A DNA stretch of 64,000 nucleotides from an uncultured Rhizobiaceae bacterium (GTDB taxonomy: Bacteria; Pseudomonadota; Alphaproteobacteria; Rhizobiales; Rhizobiaceae). The stretch covers positions 99,082 to 163,081 of the forward strand of contig CATQIJ010000003.1 in NCBI GenBank assembly GCA_958296345.1, read 5' to 3'. Below the pieces are notes generated by a model. That model made no database searches, was not told the origin of the DNA, and worked only from the letters and a program-made list of their open reading frames with translations. Each line of letters starts with the position of its first letter. Position 1 is the stretch's first letter. Below, piece after piece: positions 21,124 to 31,170 of the stretch. The position numbers and the translations under genes are program-made.

Positions 21124-23565
21124 TTATTTCGTTTTAAGTGGAACTTTTGGAACAGACGCTCCGCCGCCGCCATTTCCCTTGCCGCGTGGCTTAGGAGGTG
21201 ATTTTGGTTTTGCAGCTGCCTTAGTTGCAGTTTTTGCTTTAGCTTTTGTTGTTGCTTTAGTCTTTGCAGGTTTTTTTGCAGGCTTGTCTTCAATGCTTTC
21301 AAGTTCAAGCTTTTCTTTGCCTAGCTTATCTTTAACTAAGGTAACTTTTACAGTGCCGCCTTTTTGCAATTTGCCAAAGAGGACCTCATCTGCGAGAGGT
21401 TTTTTGATGTGCTCTTGGATAACACGGCCAAGTGGGCGCGCGCCCATGCGATCATCAAAACCTTTTTTAGCAATCCAACTAATAGCTTCTTTTGTTAGAT
21501 CAAAAGTAACATTGCGTTCTGCCAATTGAGCTTCCAATTGCATGATGAATTTCTCAACGACCTTGTGAATAACGGGTGTTGGTAATGTTCCGAACGGAAC
21601 GATCGCATCAAGACGGTTTCTAAATTCAGGTGCGAATAGGCGGTTGATTGCTTCTTCGTCGTCACCTGTGCGTTTGGTCGAGCCAAAACCAATAGCAGAT
21701 TTTTGCGCTTCAGATGCACCAGCGTTAGTTGTCATAATAATAATGGTATTGCGGAAATCTACAGACTTGCCGTTATTATCTGTCAGCTTACCATTATCCA
21801 TAACCTGCAACAAAATATTGAAGAGGTCAGGATGAGCTTTTTCAATTTCATCAAGAAGCAATACACAATGTGGATGTTGATCAACGCCATCAGTAAGTAG
21901 TCCACCTTGGTCAAAGCCAACATATCCTGGAGGTGCCCCAATTAGGCGAGAAACCGTATGGCGCTCCATATATTCTGACATATCAAAACGTAGAAGCTCT
22001 ACACCAAGCGAGCTTGCCAATTGTTTTGCAACTTCGGTTTTACCAACGCCTGTTGGGCCTGAGAATAGATAAGATCCAATCGGCTTATCTGGTTCACGAA
22101 GACCTGCACGAGAGAGTTTGATTGCTGCAGAAAGTGCATCAATCGCATCGTCTTGACCGTATACAACGCGCTTAAGTTGGGCGTCTAAATTAGACAGAAC
22201 TTGCACGTCATCTTTGGATACAGATTTGGGTGGTATGCGAGCCATTGTTGCTATCGTTGCTTCAATTTCTGCAATGCCGATTTCTTTCTTGCGCTTATCT
22301 GCTGGGATCAACATTTGAGAAGCCCCAGACTCATCGATTACATCAATAGCTTTATCTGGAAGCTTACGGTCGTTGATGTAACGAGAGGATAATTCAACGG
22401 CACCTTTGATAGCTTCATCTGTATATTCAACAGAGTGGAACTCTTCAAAGTAGGGTTGCAATCCTTTCATGATATCAATTGCATCTTCAATGGATGGTTC
22501 TTTGACGTCAATTTTCTGAAAGCGTCGAACAAGTGCGCGGTCTTTTTCAAAGAATTGGCGATATTCTTTGTAAGTCGTTGATCCGATGCATCTGATCGTA
22601 CCAGAGGAGAGGGCGGGTTTTAACAAGTTAGATGCATCCATTGCACCGCCTGATGTGGCGCCCGCGCCAATGACTGTGTGGATTTCATCGATGAATAGCA
22701 CCGCGCCTGGTGTTTCTTCAATCTCTTTGACCACTTGTTTTAAGCGTTCCTCAAAATCACCACGGTAGCGCGTGCCTGCTAAAAGTGTTCCCATATCTAG
22801 CGAGAAGATCGTACTTTCAAGTAATACTTCTGGTACGTCTTTATCAACTATACGTTTTGCTAAGCCTTCTGCAATCGCAGTTTTGCCTACGCCTGAATCA
22901 CCGACGTACAAAGGGTTGTTTTTTGAACGACGACAAAGCACCTGAATAGTGCGGTTTACTTCTTCGACACGGCCAATAAGCGGATCAATACGTCCTGCTT
23001 TCGCTTTTTCGTTTAGGTTTACGCAATAACTTCCAAGAGCATCGCTTTTGTTTTGTTGTTCTTCTTCGCCTATTTGGCCTTGGTCATCTTCAAGCCCACG
23101 AATTGGTCTTGCTTCTGAACTTCCAGCTTTTTTGGCGATGCCATGCGAAATAAAATTTACAGCGTCATAGCGGGTCATATCTTGTTCTTGTAAGAAGTAA
23201 GCGGCATGACTTTCTCTCTCGGCAAAAATTGCAACTAGAACATTTGCTCCTGTCACTTCTTCACGGCCTGATGATTGGACATGAATAACTGCACGTTGAA
23301 TGACGCGTTGAAATCCAGCTGTTGGTTTTGAATCTTCATTGTAACCAGTGACCAGGTTAGACAATTCTGTATCGATGTAATCTGTTAGGTTTTCACGCAG
23401 TGCTTTTAAATCTACGTTACAAGCCTTCATTACAGCCGTTGCATCTTCGTCATCGGTCAGTGCCAACAATAAATGCTCAAGCGTCGCGTATTCTTGCGCA
23501 CGGTCATTTGCATAGGTTAGGGCCTTATGAAGGGCTTTTTCTAGACTATCTGTAAAAGATGGCAA
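21124..23565 (-). CDS. clpA: ATP-dependent Clp protease ATP-binding subunit ClpA, with Lys/Ala/Pro-rich C-terminal tail
   Basis: GDSGVGKTAIAEGLA, GPTGVGKTEVAKQLA, LLDEIEKAHPD; probable TTG start (LPSFTDSLEKALHKAL); tail KPAKKPAKTKATTKAKAKTATKAAAKPK... Confidence 0.95.
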   Translation of the reverse strand: MPSFTDSLEKALHKALTYANDRAQEYATLEHLLLALTDDEDATAVMKACNVDLKALRENLTDYIDTELSNLVTGYNEDSKPTAGFQRVIQRAVIHVQSSGREEVTGANVLVAIFAERESHAAYFLQEQDMTRYDAVNFISHGIAKKAGSSEARPIRGLEDDQGQIGEEEQQNKSDALGSYCVNLNEKAKAGRIDPLIGRVEEVNRTIQVLCRRSKNNPLYVGDSGVGKTAIAEGLAKRIVDKDVPEVLLESTIFSLDMGTLLAGTRYRGDFEERLKQVVKEIEETPGAVLFIDEIHTVIGAGATSGGAMDASNLLKPALSSGTIRCIGSTTYKEYRQFFEKDRALVRRFQKIDVKEPSIEDAIDIMKGLQPYFEEFHSVEYTDEAIKGAVELSSRYINDRKLPDKAIDVIDESGASQMLIPADKRKKEIGIAEIEATIATMARIPPKSVSKDDVQVLSNLDAQLKRVVYGQDDAIDALSAAIKLSRAGLREPDKPIGSYLFSGPTGVGKTEVAKQLASSLGVELLRFDMSEYMERHTVSRLIGAPPGYVGFDQGGLLTDGVDQHPHCVLLLDEIEKAHPDLFNILLQVMDNGKLTDNNGKSVDFRNTIIIMTTNAGASEAQKSAIGFGSTKRTGDDEEAINRLFAPEFRNRLDAIVPFGTLPTPVIHKVVEKFIMQLEAQLAERNVTFDLTKEAISWIAKKGFDDRMGARPLGRVIQEHIKKPLADEVLFGKLQKGGTVKVTLVKDKLGKEKLELESIEDKPAKKPAKTKATTKAKAKTATKAAAKPKSPPKPRGKGNGGGGASVPKVPLKTK

Positions 23566-23582
23566 ATTCTTAGTTCCGTTCT

Positions 23583-23930
23583 TTATTTCTTTTCCATCAC
23601 GCATTGTAGCGGATGTTCATGTTTTTGAGCGAAGTCCATTACCTGTGTGACTTTCGTTTCGGCCACTTCATAGGTAAAGACGCCACATTCTCCAACGCCG
23701 TTATTGTGAACATGCAACATAATCTGAGTTGCACTTTCACCTGTTTTCGAGAAAAACCGTTCTAATACATGAACAACAAATTCCATTGGTGTAAAGTCGT
23801 CATTTAATAAAAGTACACGATATAGACTTGGTTTTTTTGTTTTTGGTCTGACTTTGGTTGCAAGACCAGTTTCCTCGCCCTCATCACCACCTTTTTCGTT
23901 GTCATCCTGCATTTTAAGTATTTTTGTCAT
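23583..23930 (-). CDS. clpS: ATP-dependent Clp protease adaptor ClpS
   Basis: [24 protein letters not shown]...[24 protein letters not shown]. Confidence 0.96.
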   Translation of the reverse strand: MTKILKMQDDNEKGGDEGEETGLATKVRPKTKKPSLYRVLLLNDDFTPMEFVVHVLERFFSKTGESATQIMLHVHNNGVGECGVFTYEVAETKVTQVMDFAQKHEHPLQCVMEKK

Positions 23931-24172
23931 TATTGTCCTTGCAGAAGTCCGATATTGGAATTTCAGATTTTGATTGTTTTATATTTCAGCTCAAGAGCTA
24001 ATATAATGCTCCTTTTGGCTCTCGCAATAGTCTAACTGGAGTTCTTTTTAAGATAATCCAAAAAAAATTTACCCTAGGTTACGTAACGTCCTTAACGCGT
24101 TAACTACAATTTTAAAAAAATTAACGAATGATTCGTTTATCATAAACCGTTTGGTAACCAAGCTCGGCTAAT

Positions 24173-25642
24173 TTGTTTGGAGGTTGGAGCGCATTATTAT
24201 TTTGCGCATCATTAGTTTCAAGCATACCCCCTTTGTTTCGGGGGAACTTAGACGGGGAAAAGGTATTGCGTACCCTATCTGCTTTTTGGCTTCGCCGCGT
24301 AGCGCTGGCGTTTGTCACATTCACTTTTGTTGTTTCCGGTAATCTTTCGGATAATTCTGCACATGCCAATGGCAAGTATGCAGGTATTGTTATTGATGCG
24401 AAAACTGGCAAGACACTTTATTCTCACAAGGCTGACGCTATTCGTTATCCAGCATCTCTTACTAAGATGATGACGATGTATATGATGTTTGAGGCGTTAG
24501 CTGAGCGTAAGATGACGAAGAAGACACGCATTCGTATGTCAAAATATGCAGCTTCTAAGCCACCTTCAAAACTTGGTATTAAGCCTGGCCGTTCTATCGC
24601 TGCTGAACATGCCATTTATGCACTTGCTACTAAGTCAGCTAATGATGTTGCTGCTGCTGTTGCTGAGCATTTTGGTGGTACTGAAGGTAAGTTTGCTAAG
24701 ATGATGACGCGTAAGGCGCGTCAACTAGGTATGAAGCGTACTACGTTTAGAAATGCTTCTGGTTTGACTTCAAAAGGGCAGGTGACGACAGCGCGCGATA
24801 TGGCCAAGCTTGGCATCGCATTGCGCGAGCATTTTCCTCAATATTATAAGTACTTCCAAACGCGTTCTTTTAAGTATGGTGGCAGGAATTATGGTAACCA
24901 TAACAAGCTACTAGGCCGTGTTAAAGGTGTTGATGGTATTAAAACTGGTTATACAAGAGCTTCTGGTTTTAATCTTGTGTCTTCAGTTCAAACAGGTCGT
25001 CGTTCAATTGTTGCAGTTGTGCTTGGTGGCCGTACGGGCAAGAGCCGTAATGCACAAATGCATACTTTGATTAAAAGGTACCTTCCAAAAGCTTCTCGTG
25101 GGTATAAGCGCAAACAAATCGCTTCAAGAAAATCTAGCAACATTGTTGTCGCTTCTGCTGCACCGAACGTAAGATTACCAAAACGCGGACCAGTCCCTGT
25201 TTTTAGAACAACGCAAGTAGCTAAAGCTGTTATCAATGTACAAAAACCAGTTGTTGTAGCGTCTGCTGCTTCATTTGATCAAAAGTCTGTTCAGCAACGT
25301 CTTGCACAAGCTGTTGCACCTGTTTCTGCTGTTAGACCAACAAGTGAAGTAGCTTATGTTGATCCTGTTACTACGGCGGGTATTCCTAAAAAACCTTCTG
25401 GTTGGGTGATTCAAATTGGTGCTGCTGGCGATAAGTCAGGGGCGCTTGGGCTTCTCAAAAAAATGCAAGCAAAGTTTCCGCAAACATTAAGCAGCAAGCG
25501 TTTGTATACAGAAACAGTCGTTAAAGGCAGTACAACCCTTCATAGGGCGCGCTTTGTAGGGTTTTCAGGAAAGTCTGAAGCAAATAGAGCCTGTAAAATA
25601 TTAAAGAAAAAGCGCTTTGCGTGTTTAGCTTTAAATAGTTGA
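24173..25642 (+). CDS. D-alanyl-D-alanine carboxypeptidase (S11) with C-terminal SPOR domain
   Basis: YPASLTKMMTMYM (SxxK), KSANDVAAAV, GIKTGYT; C-terminal SGWVIQIGAAGDKSGALGLL... SPOR; true start may be about 24266. Confidence 0.92.
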   Translation: MFGGWSALLFCASLVSSIPPLFRGNLDGEKVLRTLSAFWLRRVALAFVTFTFVVSGNLSDNSAHANGKYAGIVIDAKTGKTLYSHKADAIRYPASLTKMMTMYMMFEALAERKMTKKTRIRMSKYAASKPPSKLGIKPGRSIAAEHAIYALATKSANDVAAAVAEHFGGTEGKFAKMMTRKARQLGMKRTTFRNASGLTSKGQVTTARDMAKLGIALREHFPQYYKYFQTRSFKYGGRNYGNHNKLLGRVKGVDGIKTGYTRASGFNLVSSVQTGRRSIVAVVLGGRTGKSRNAQMHTLIKRYLPKASRGYKRKQIASRKSSNIVVASAAPNVRLPKRGPVPVFRTTQVAKAVINVQKPVVVASAASFDQKSVQQRLAQAVAPVSAVRPTSEVAYVDPVTTAGIPKKPSGWVIQIGAAGDKSGALGLLKKMQAKFPQTLSSKRLYTETVVKGSTTLHRARFVGFSGKSEANRACKILKKKRFACLALNS

Positions 25643-25671
25643 TTTTTGGCCCAAATGGGTGGAGTACGGAT

Positions 25672-25956
25672 ATGAGTAAAAGAGTTATCCGAAATATGAC
25701 AGATAATCGCTTTCAAACTCAAGTTAAGGGTAAGAAATACGTTTCTATGCCAATTGGTCTTGATCGCTTTAATTCGGTTAGGTCAAGCAGGCTTGATCTA
25801 ATCAGGCCGAGGTCGCTAACAAAAACTAAGAATTTGATAAAATACTTGCTTGGTCATGGCCTTCGTGCACAAAGGGCGACATTACCTAAGAAATATACAC
25901 GACTGCGTGTGAATGGCCCTAATGGTATACCTGCTGTTAAGCTTAGTTTTTATTGA
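25672..25956 (+). CDS. Small basic hypothetical protein
   Basis: RBS ggag upstream of ATG 25672; Arg/Lys-rich, no recognised domain. Confidence 0.45.
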   Translation: MSKRVIRNMTDNRFQTQVKGKKYVSMPIGLDRFNSVRSSRLDLIRPRSLTKTKNLIKYLLGHGLRAQRATLPKKYTRLRVNGPNGIPAVKLSFY

Positions 25957-26069
25957 GAATATAAACTTCATCCCCCATCTTATTGGTGTGGGTGTTCCAT
26001 CACATTTAAAAAACTGATTGTGAGTTGCGAGTTTAATTATCTTCGTTACTCTATATGTAAAAGGGTTTT

Positions 26070-26669
26070 TTGATGATGCGTAATATTTACACTTTTCTCA
26101 TATTTTTCTTATTCTTAACACCACCTGTAAATGCACAAACTGCATCCGAAGTGCCTTTGAAAAACCCTGAAGTTTTAAAGCCTGATGCTCGGCCTAAAGG
26201 TAATCTTACGCAAACATCAGATATGACCTTGGCGAGGTTAGTTGCCATTGTTCGCACTCTTGATCCAGAAGCAGAGGTTCGTGGTCCTGCAATGCGGTTA
26301 AATATTTCGGATGTTGCTGTAACTGTTATTACAGATCCCAAGCACAATAGAATGCGAGCATTTGTAGCGATTCAATCACTGGATGGTGTGAACCAACAGC
26401 TCTTGTATCGTCTAATGCAGGCTAACTTTGATAGTGCACTAGATGCTCGATACGCAATTGCGAAAGAACATATTTTGAGTGTGTTTATTCATCCTCTCAA
26501 AGAACTGGACAAGAATGAATTTATTGAGGGGTTGGGGCAGGTTGTTAATCTCGTAAAAACCTATGGAACTGCTTTTACATCAGGTGCTATGACCTTTGGT
26601 GGGGGTGATAGTCGCAATTTACATCGAAAGTTGATTGATGAACTTCTTAAAAAAGGCGAGCGGATTTAA
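26070..26669 (+). CDS. YbjN domain-containing secreted protein
   Basis: Signal peptide then ...LNISDVAVTVITDPKHNRMRAFVAIQ...LLYRLMQANFDSALDARYAIAKEHILSVFIHPL. Confidence 0.7.
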   Translation: MMMRNIYTFLIFFLFLTPPVNAQTASEVPLKNPEVLKPDARPKGNLTQTSDMTLARLVAIVRTLDPEAEVRGPAMRLNISDVAVTVITDPKHNRMRAFVAIQSLDGVNQQLLYRLMQANFDSALDARYAIAKEHILSVFIHPLKELDKNEFIEGLGQVVNLVKTYGTAFTSGAMTFGGGDSRNLHRKLIDELLKKGERI

Positions 26670-27313
26670 ATGACACCGATGCTTAGCTTAGTTTGTAATT
26701 TCATACACTTTGCCACGCTCGTATTTTTATTAGTTTCATCATAACAATTTTTGAGAGATGGATAGATTGATAAGAGTTCATCCATAGGCTGGAACCAAGT
26801 AATCAGCATGGTGATATAAATATCTAGCAGGCTAAGTTTTTCACCCAACATAAAAGCACCATTGTTCTTTTTTAGGGCACTTTCTACAGGTTTCCAAAAT
26901 TCAATTAAATCTTTGATGGCAATTTTGCGAAAACCGTCGATGTCGCCGCCTTCTGGTATGAAACAATCACAATAGTAGTAGCGTTTATAGTTTTCCTGAA
27001 TTGTATTGGTGAGATAGATAATCCACCGTAAAAATTCAGCACGCTCTGAGGACTTTGGCTTTGGAGCAAGGTGATCAAGATCGTGTTGTTCTATTAGATA
27101 CAGGCAGATTGCTGCTGCCTCTGTCATAACGGTTCCATTTGGCAAAATCAAAGCAGGGATTTTACCAAATGGATTTATCGCCAAGAATTCAGATTTTGTA
27201 TGTTCGGATTTTGCTGTGTCCGTGACAACAATCTCAAACTCAACACCTGCTTCTTCTAGCACAATTTGAGGTGCTAAACTTGCAGTGCCTTCTGACCAAT
27301 AAAGCTTATACAT
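26666..27313 (-). CDS. Glutathione S-transferase family protein
   Basis: MYKLYWSEGTASLAPQIVLEEAGVEFE; NPFGKIPALILPNGTVMTEAAAICLYL. Confidence 0.92.
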   Translation of the reverse strand: MYKLYWSEGTASLAPQIVLEEAGVEFEIVVTDTAKSEHTKSEFLAINPFGKIPALILPNGTVMTEAAAICLYLIEQHDLDHLAPKPKSSERAEFLRWIIYLTNTIQENYKRYYYCDCFIPEGGDIDGFRKIAIKDLIEFWKPVESALKKNNGAFMLGEKLSLLDIYITMLITWFQPMDELLSIYPSLKNCYDETNKNTSVAKCMKLQTKLSIGVI

Positions 27314-27318
27314 TTTGC

Positions 27319-28686
27319 TTATCTTACTTCTGTCTGCACCTCGTCTAGTGATTTGCTCATGGCAGAGATGATTTCATCAATCTGATTGCGTGTTGTTATC
27401 AGTGGTGGGCAAAGCGCTGCCGCATCTACGATGGAGCGTGAGATGATGCCATTGCGTTGTAGTGCTTTGTTCATATGAAGCCCCAACGCACCTGGTTTTT
27501 CGAGACCAGTTTTGGTTTCTTTGTCCATTACTAATTCAACGGCTGCAATTAAACCTACACCACGAACTTCGCCAACCAATGGATGGTCTGCGAGTTTGAG
27601 CAATTCTGATTGCATATAAGCACCATTCTCAGCGGATTTAGCCACGAGATCACGTTCTTCGATGATGGTAATGTTTTCTAATGCAATCGCAGCACCTACT
27701 GGATGACCCGCACCTGTGAAGCCGTGTCCTAGAACACCAATACGACCAGATTCTTCTGCAATTGGCTCATAGAATTTGTCATTGATCATAAAGGCAGAGC
27801 AGGGGGCGTAGCTTGATGTGATTTGTTTTGACATCACGAGTACATCAGGCTTCATGCCATAGGTTTCAGAGCCAAACATCTTGCCCGTACGACCGAAGCC
27901 GCAAATGACTTCATCGGCGACTAACAGTACGTCGTATTTATTGAGGACTGCTTGGATTTTTTCCCAATATGTTGCAGGTGGTACAACCACACCGCCAGCG
28001 CCCATTACGGGTTCTGCAAAGAATGCCGCAACAGTTTCTGGACCTTCTGCAATAATCATGTCTTCAAGGTCTTGTGCGCAACGTGAAGAAAATTGTTCTT
28101 CTGCCTCACCTTCATGGCCTTCACGCCAGAAATGTGGACAAGTCGTGTGATGAACTTTGTCGATTGGGAGATCGAAAGACTTATGATTGTAAGGTAAGCC
28201 CGTTAAGCTTGCCGAAGCCATGGTAACACCGTGATAGCCACGAATACGGCTGATTATTTTTTTCTTTTCAGGTAAGCCCATAGAGTTTGAACGATACCAA
28301 ATCATTTTTAAAACGGTGTCGTTAGCCTCTGAACCAGAATTTGTATAGAACACTTTACTCATTGGAACAGGCGCGATTGAGATAAGTTTCTCGGCTAAAT
28401 CAATTGCTTTGCCATGTGATTTGTGAGTGAAATTATGGTAATAAGGCAATTCATGCATTTGGTCAGTAGCAGCTTTTATTAGTCGCTCTTCGCTAAATCC
28501 TAATGCAGCGCTCCATAGGCCAGACATAGCCTCAATGTATTTTGTGCCATTATTATCAAACACGTGAATGCCTTCGCCACGTTCCATTATCATTGGACCC
28601 AGCTCTTCATGAGCAACTGCGTTGGTATAGCTATGCATGTGAAAGGCGATATCACGCGCTTCTTGAGAATTTGGCATGTAGTTCAT
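27319..28686 (-). CDS. Class III aminotransferase (omega-aminotransferase)
   Basis: FYTNSGSEANDTVLKM, GYHGVTMASASLTG, LVADEVICGFGRTG, MSKQITSSYAP. Confidence 0.92.
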   Translation of the reverse strand: MNYMPNSQEARDIAFHMHSYTNAVAHEELGPMIMERGEGIHVFDNNGTKYIEAMSGLWSAALGFSEERLIKAATDQMHELPYYHNFTHKSHGKAIDLAEKLISIAPVPMSKVFYTNSGSEANDTVLKMIWYRSNSMGLPEKKKIISRIRGYHGVTMASASLTGLPYNHKSFDLPIDKVHHTTCPHFWREGHEGEAEEQFSSRCAQDLEDMIIAEGPETVAAFFAEPVMGAGGVVVPPATYWEKIQAVLNKYDVLLVADEVICGFGRTGKMFGSETYGMKPDVLVMSKQITSSYAPCSAFMINDKFYEPIAEESGRIGVLGHGFTGAGHPVGAAIALENITIIEERDLVAKSAENGAYMQSELLKLADHPLVGEVRGVGLIAAVELVMDKETKTGLEKPGALGLHMNKALQRNGIISRSIVDAAALCPPLITTRNQIDEIISAMSKSLDEVQTEVR

Positions 28687-28704
28687 GGTTATGATCTCCT
28701 GGAC

Positions 28705-29448
28705 CTAGATGTGTTGACCACCATTAATATGTATTTCTGAACCTGTCACATATGAAGCGTGTTCGCTAGATAAAAAATAAACAACTTCGGCAACTTCCAT
28801 TGGGCGTCCAAGACGCTTCATTGGCACGTCAGTTTGTACAAGCTCATCCGTACCAGGAGAGAGAATAGAAGTTGCTATCTCACCAGGTGCAACAGCATTA
28901 ACGCGAATACCTGTTTCACCTAATTCATGAGCTAATTCACGGGTGAGGGTGGAGAGTCCAGCCTTAGAGACGGCATAAGCAGCGCCTGCAAATTGATGCA
29001 CGTGATGAGCAGCAATTGATGATACATTGACGATTGAACCTTTCCCAATTTTTAAAGGCTCTAATAATTCTTGAGCCAGCATGAGTGGCGCAATAAGATT
29101 TACGTGTTGTACGGCAAGGAATGTGTCAATTGGGGTTTTGGTTGCGTCAAGACGGTTACCGTCCTCATCTTTTGGGGAAATCCCTGCATTGTTTACCAAG
29201 GCATTTAACCCGCGCCCGTTCAACTTTTCACGAAGGTCTTCACAAGCTTCACGGATGGATTGTTTATCGGATAAATCAACACGGACATGCTTTATGATAC
29301 CTTCTGCCCAAGGGCATTGGGTTGAAAATGATGTGCGAGCCATCGTGATGACTTCCCAGCCTTGGTCGTAGAAATGTTTGACTATGCTATGGCCAATGCC
29401 ACGGCTAGCACCTGTTACAACGACGACTGGTTTTTCTGGGTCTAGCAT
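28705..29448 (-). CDS. SDR family oxidoreductase
   Basis: VTGASRGIGHSI, NNAGISP, YAVSKAGLSTLTRELAHELGETGIRVNAVAPG. Confidence 0.93.
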   Translation of the reverse strand: MLDPEKPVVVVTGASRGIGHSIVKHFYDQGWEVITMARTSFSTQCPWAEGIIKHVRVDLSDKQSIREACEDLREKLNGRGLNALVNNAGISPKDEDGNRLDATKTPIDTFLAVQHVNLIAPLMLAQELLEPLKIGKGSIVNVSSIAAHHVHQFAGAAYAVSKAGLSTLTRELAHELGETGIRVNAVAPGEIATSILSPGTDELVQTDVPMKRLGRPMEVAEVVYFLSSEHASYVTGSEIHINGGQHI

Positions 29449-29491
29449 TTGTATCCTTAGTTTTTGTGCTTATTAAATATCATTGCAGCAG

Positions 29492-29866
29492 TTAACTCTT
29501 ATCCCATGGTTGGCGTGATGTTTCATACACTTTGTTATTTGTTGAAAATATCGATGGGTCATCAAGAGAACCTGCCATGATAAAAACTTTGTCAGGAAGT
29601 AGTGAGTTTGTATTGCAAATTGGCGACCCGCACTCACCACAAAATTGCAACTCTAAATCATTGCCAGAGTCAGATTTTCGAGCGTGTTTTTTTAGCGGCC
29701 CGGTAATAGTAAAATCATCACGATTGATAACATACAATGGTAGATTGCCACCGCCAGAAATTTGCTGACAATCGCGGCAATAACATTGTATTGTAAACTC
29801 TTGCTTTCCCGCTACTTCATAACGCGTAGCTTTGCAAAGGCATCCGCCAGTTTCTTTTGTTGGCAT
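29492..29866 (-). CDS. GFA family protein (S-hydroxymethylglutathione lyase-like fold)
   Basis: GGCLCKATRYEV, CYCRDCQQISGG, FCGECGSPIC zinc motifs. Confidence 0.88.
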   Translation of the reverse strand: MPTKETGGCLCKATRYEVAGKQEFTIQCYCRDCQQISGGGNLPLYVINRDDFTITGPLKKHARKSDSGNDLELQFCGECGSPICNTNSLLPDKVFIMAGSLDDPSIFSTNNKVYETSRQPWDKS

Positions 29867-29961
29867 AGCTTTATCCTAATATGATTTTGCTATTTGTTAT
29901 AACTACTGTTTATAGGCCGATTGTTCATACTCAAGAATGATAGTTTCGTTTGCTGAGTTTG

Positions 29962-30936
29962 TCATGTCTCAACTGCGTCTTTCATAGCATCAACGCCTTT
30001 TTTCCATAGGTTGCCTTGGTATAACTCCTCTAAGCCCGTCTCTCCCGATGCACCTTTGGTTGTCAGGTAATCATAATATGAGGTTGGTTTGTGGCCTGTT
30101 AGATTGTAAAAATCAGGGCTACAGCGGGTATAGAAGCCATTTGTTAGGTATTCAAAGAATTCAGCTCTTGTGTTGCCGAAATCATTTTCAAAATCTACCA
30201 TGGACTGCGCGCGGTATTCGATTGTTTTATTCATTGCGCGGTCAAGATCGCTAGCGATTTCTGACATGGATTGTGGAGCAGGGCCCGTTATATCGTAGAA
30301 TTTGTTTGCATGTCGTTCTGGGCCTTCTCTAAGAACTACTTCTGCAGCTTCCGCAATATCGCGTGTCGCAACAAAAGAGTTGCGCATTTCACCAAGAGGA
30401 TTACTAAACCATCCTTCATTATCAATGGTTTCGCAGTCTGTTTTAAGAAGGTGATTCATAAAGAAGTTGTTACGTAGTGCAGTTACATTTAAGCCTGCAT
30501 CGATCAGTGCTTTTTCGCCCCACCAATAATGTTGCAGCATTAGTGGAATACCCGCACCTGCGCGTGATGCGTGGTTATCAGGATTGTACGACGCCGTATT
30601 TGTATCTGCACCCATACAACTTACGCGAACAACATGCTTGATTTGGTCTTTGCGTTTCCCTAATTCTTTGCAAAAGTTTAGATGACCTTCTAACATTGGG
30701 TCTAGCGAAGCTGAATAAATGGCTGTTACGCCTTCAAGAGCTGGCGCCCAAGTTTCTTCATTAGATAAATCGAATTTTACAACTTCATTTGCGCCTAATG
30801 TTTTAAGCATTTCAGCTTTTTCTTCGCTGAAATAACAGGCCCGAATTGTAAAGTCACTGTGTTTTGATAGTCTCGCAACTAGTTCTTTGCCGATGCGACC
30901 TGTGGCAGAGGTGATGAGTACAGTTTGGTTTTTCAT
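29962..30936 (-). CDS. NmrA/NAD(P)-binding family protein
   Basis: TVLITSATGRIGKELVARLSKHSDFTIRACYF; MQHYWWGEKALIDAGLNVTALRNNFFMNHLL. Confidence 0.88.
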   Translation of the reverse strand: MKNQTVLITSATGRIGKELVARLSKHSDFTIRACYFSEEKAEMLKTLGANEVVKFDLSNEETWAPALEGVTAIYSASLDPMLEGHLNFCKELGKRKDQIKHVVRVSCMGADTNTASYNPDNHASRAGAGIPLMLQHYWWGEKALIDAGLNVTALRNNFFMNHLLKTDCETIDNEGWFSNPLGEMRNSFVATRDIAEAAEVVLREGPERHANKFYDITGPAPQSMSEIASDLDRAMNKTIEYRAQSMVDFENDFGNTRAEFFEYLTNGFYTRCSPDFYNLTGHKPTSYYDYLTTKGASGETGLEELYQGNLWKKGVDAMKDAVET

Positions 30937-31170
30937 AGCGTTTTTCCATATTGAAAAGCTGAGGTTCTAGTTTGCTAATAGGATATGCTGTCCGACAAAG
31001 CTAGTCGAAATGCCTCGTACTTCCATGTGAATTTTGCCAGAACTTGAATTTTAAAGAGATGTAATAATCCTGTGGAAAAATTTTAACTTTCCCGCTATAA
31101 AGCTTCGATTAGGACAATCCAAATTTGAATTGTCGTCGATGTAAAACGAATAAAATATAGGTAAAAACCA

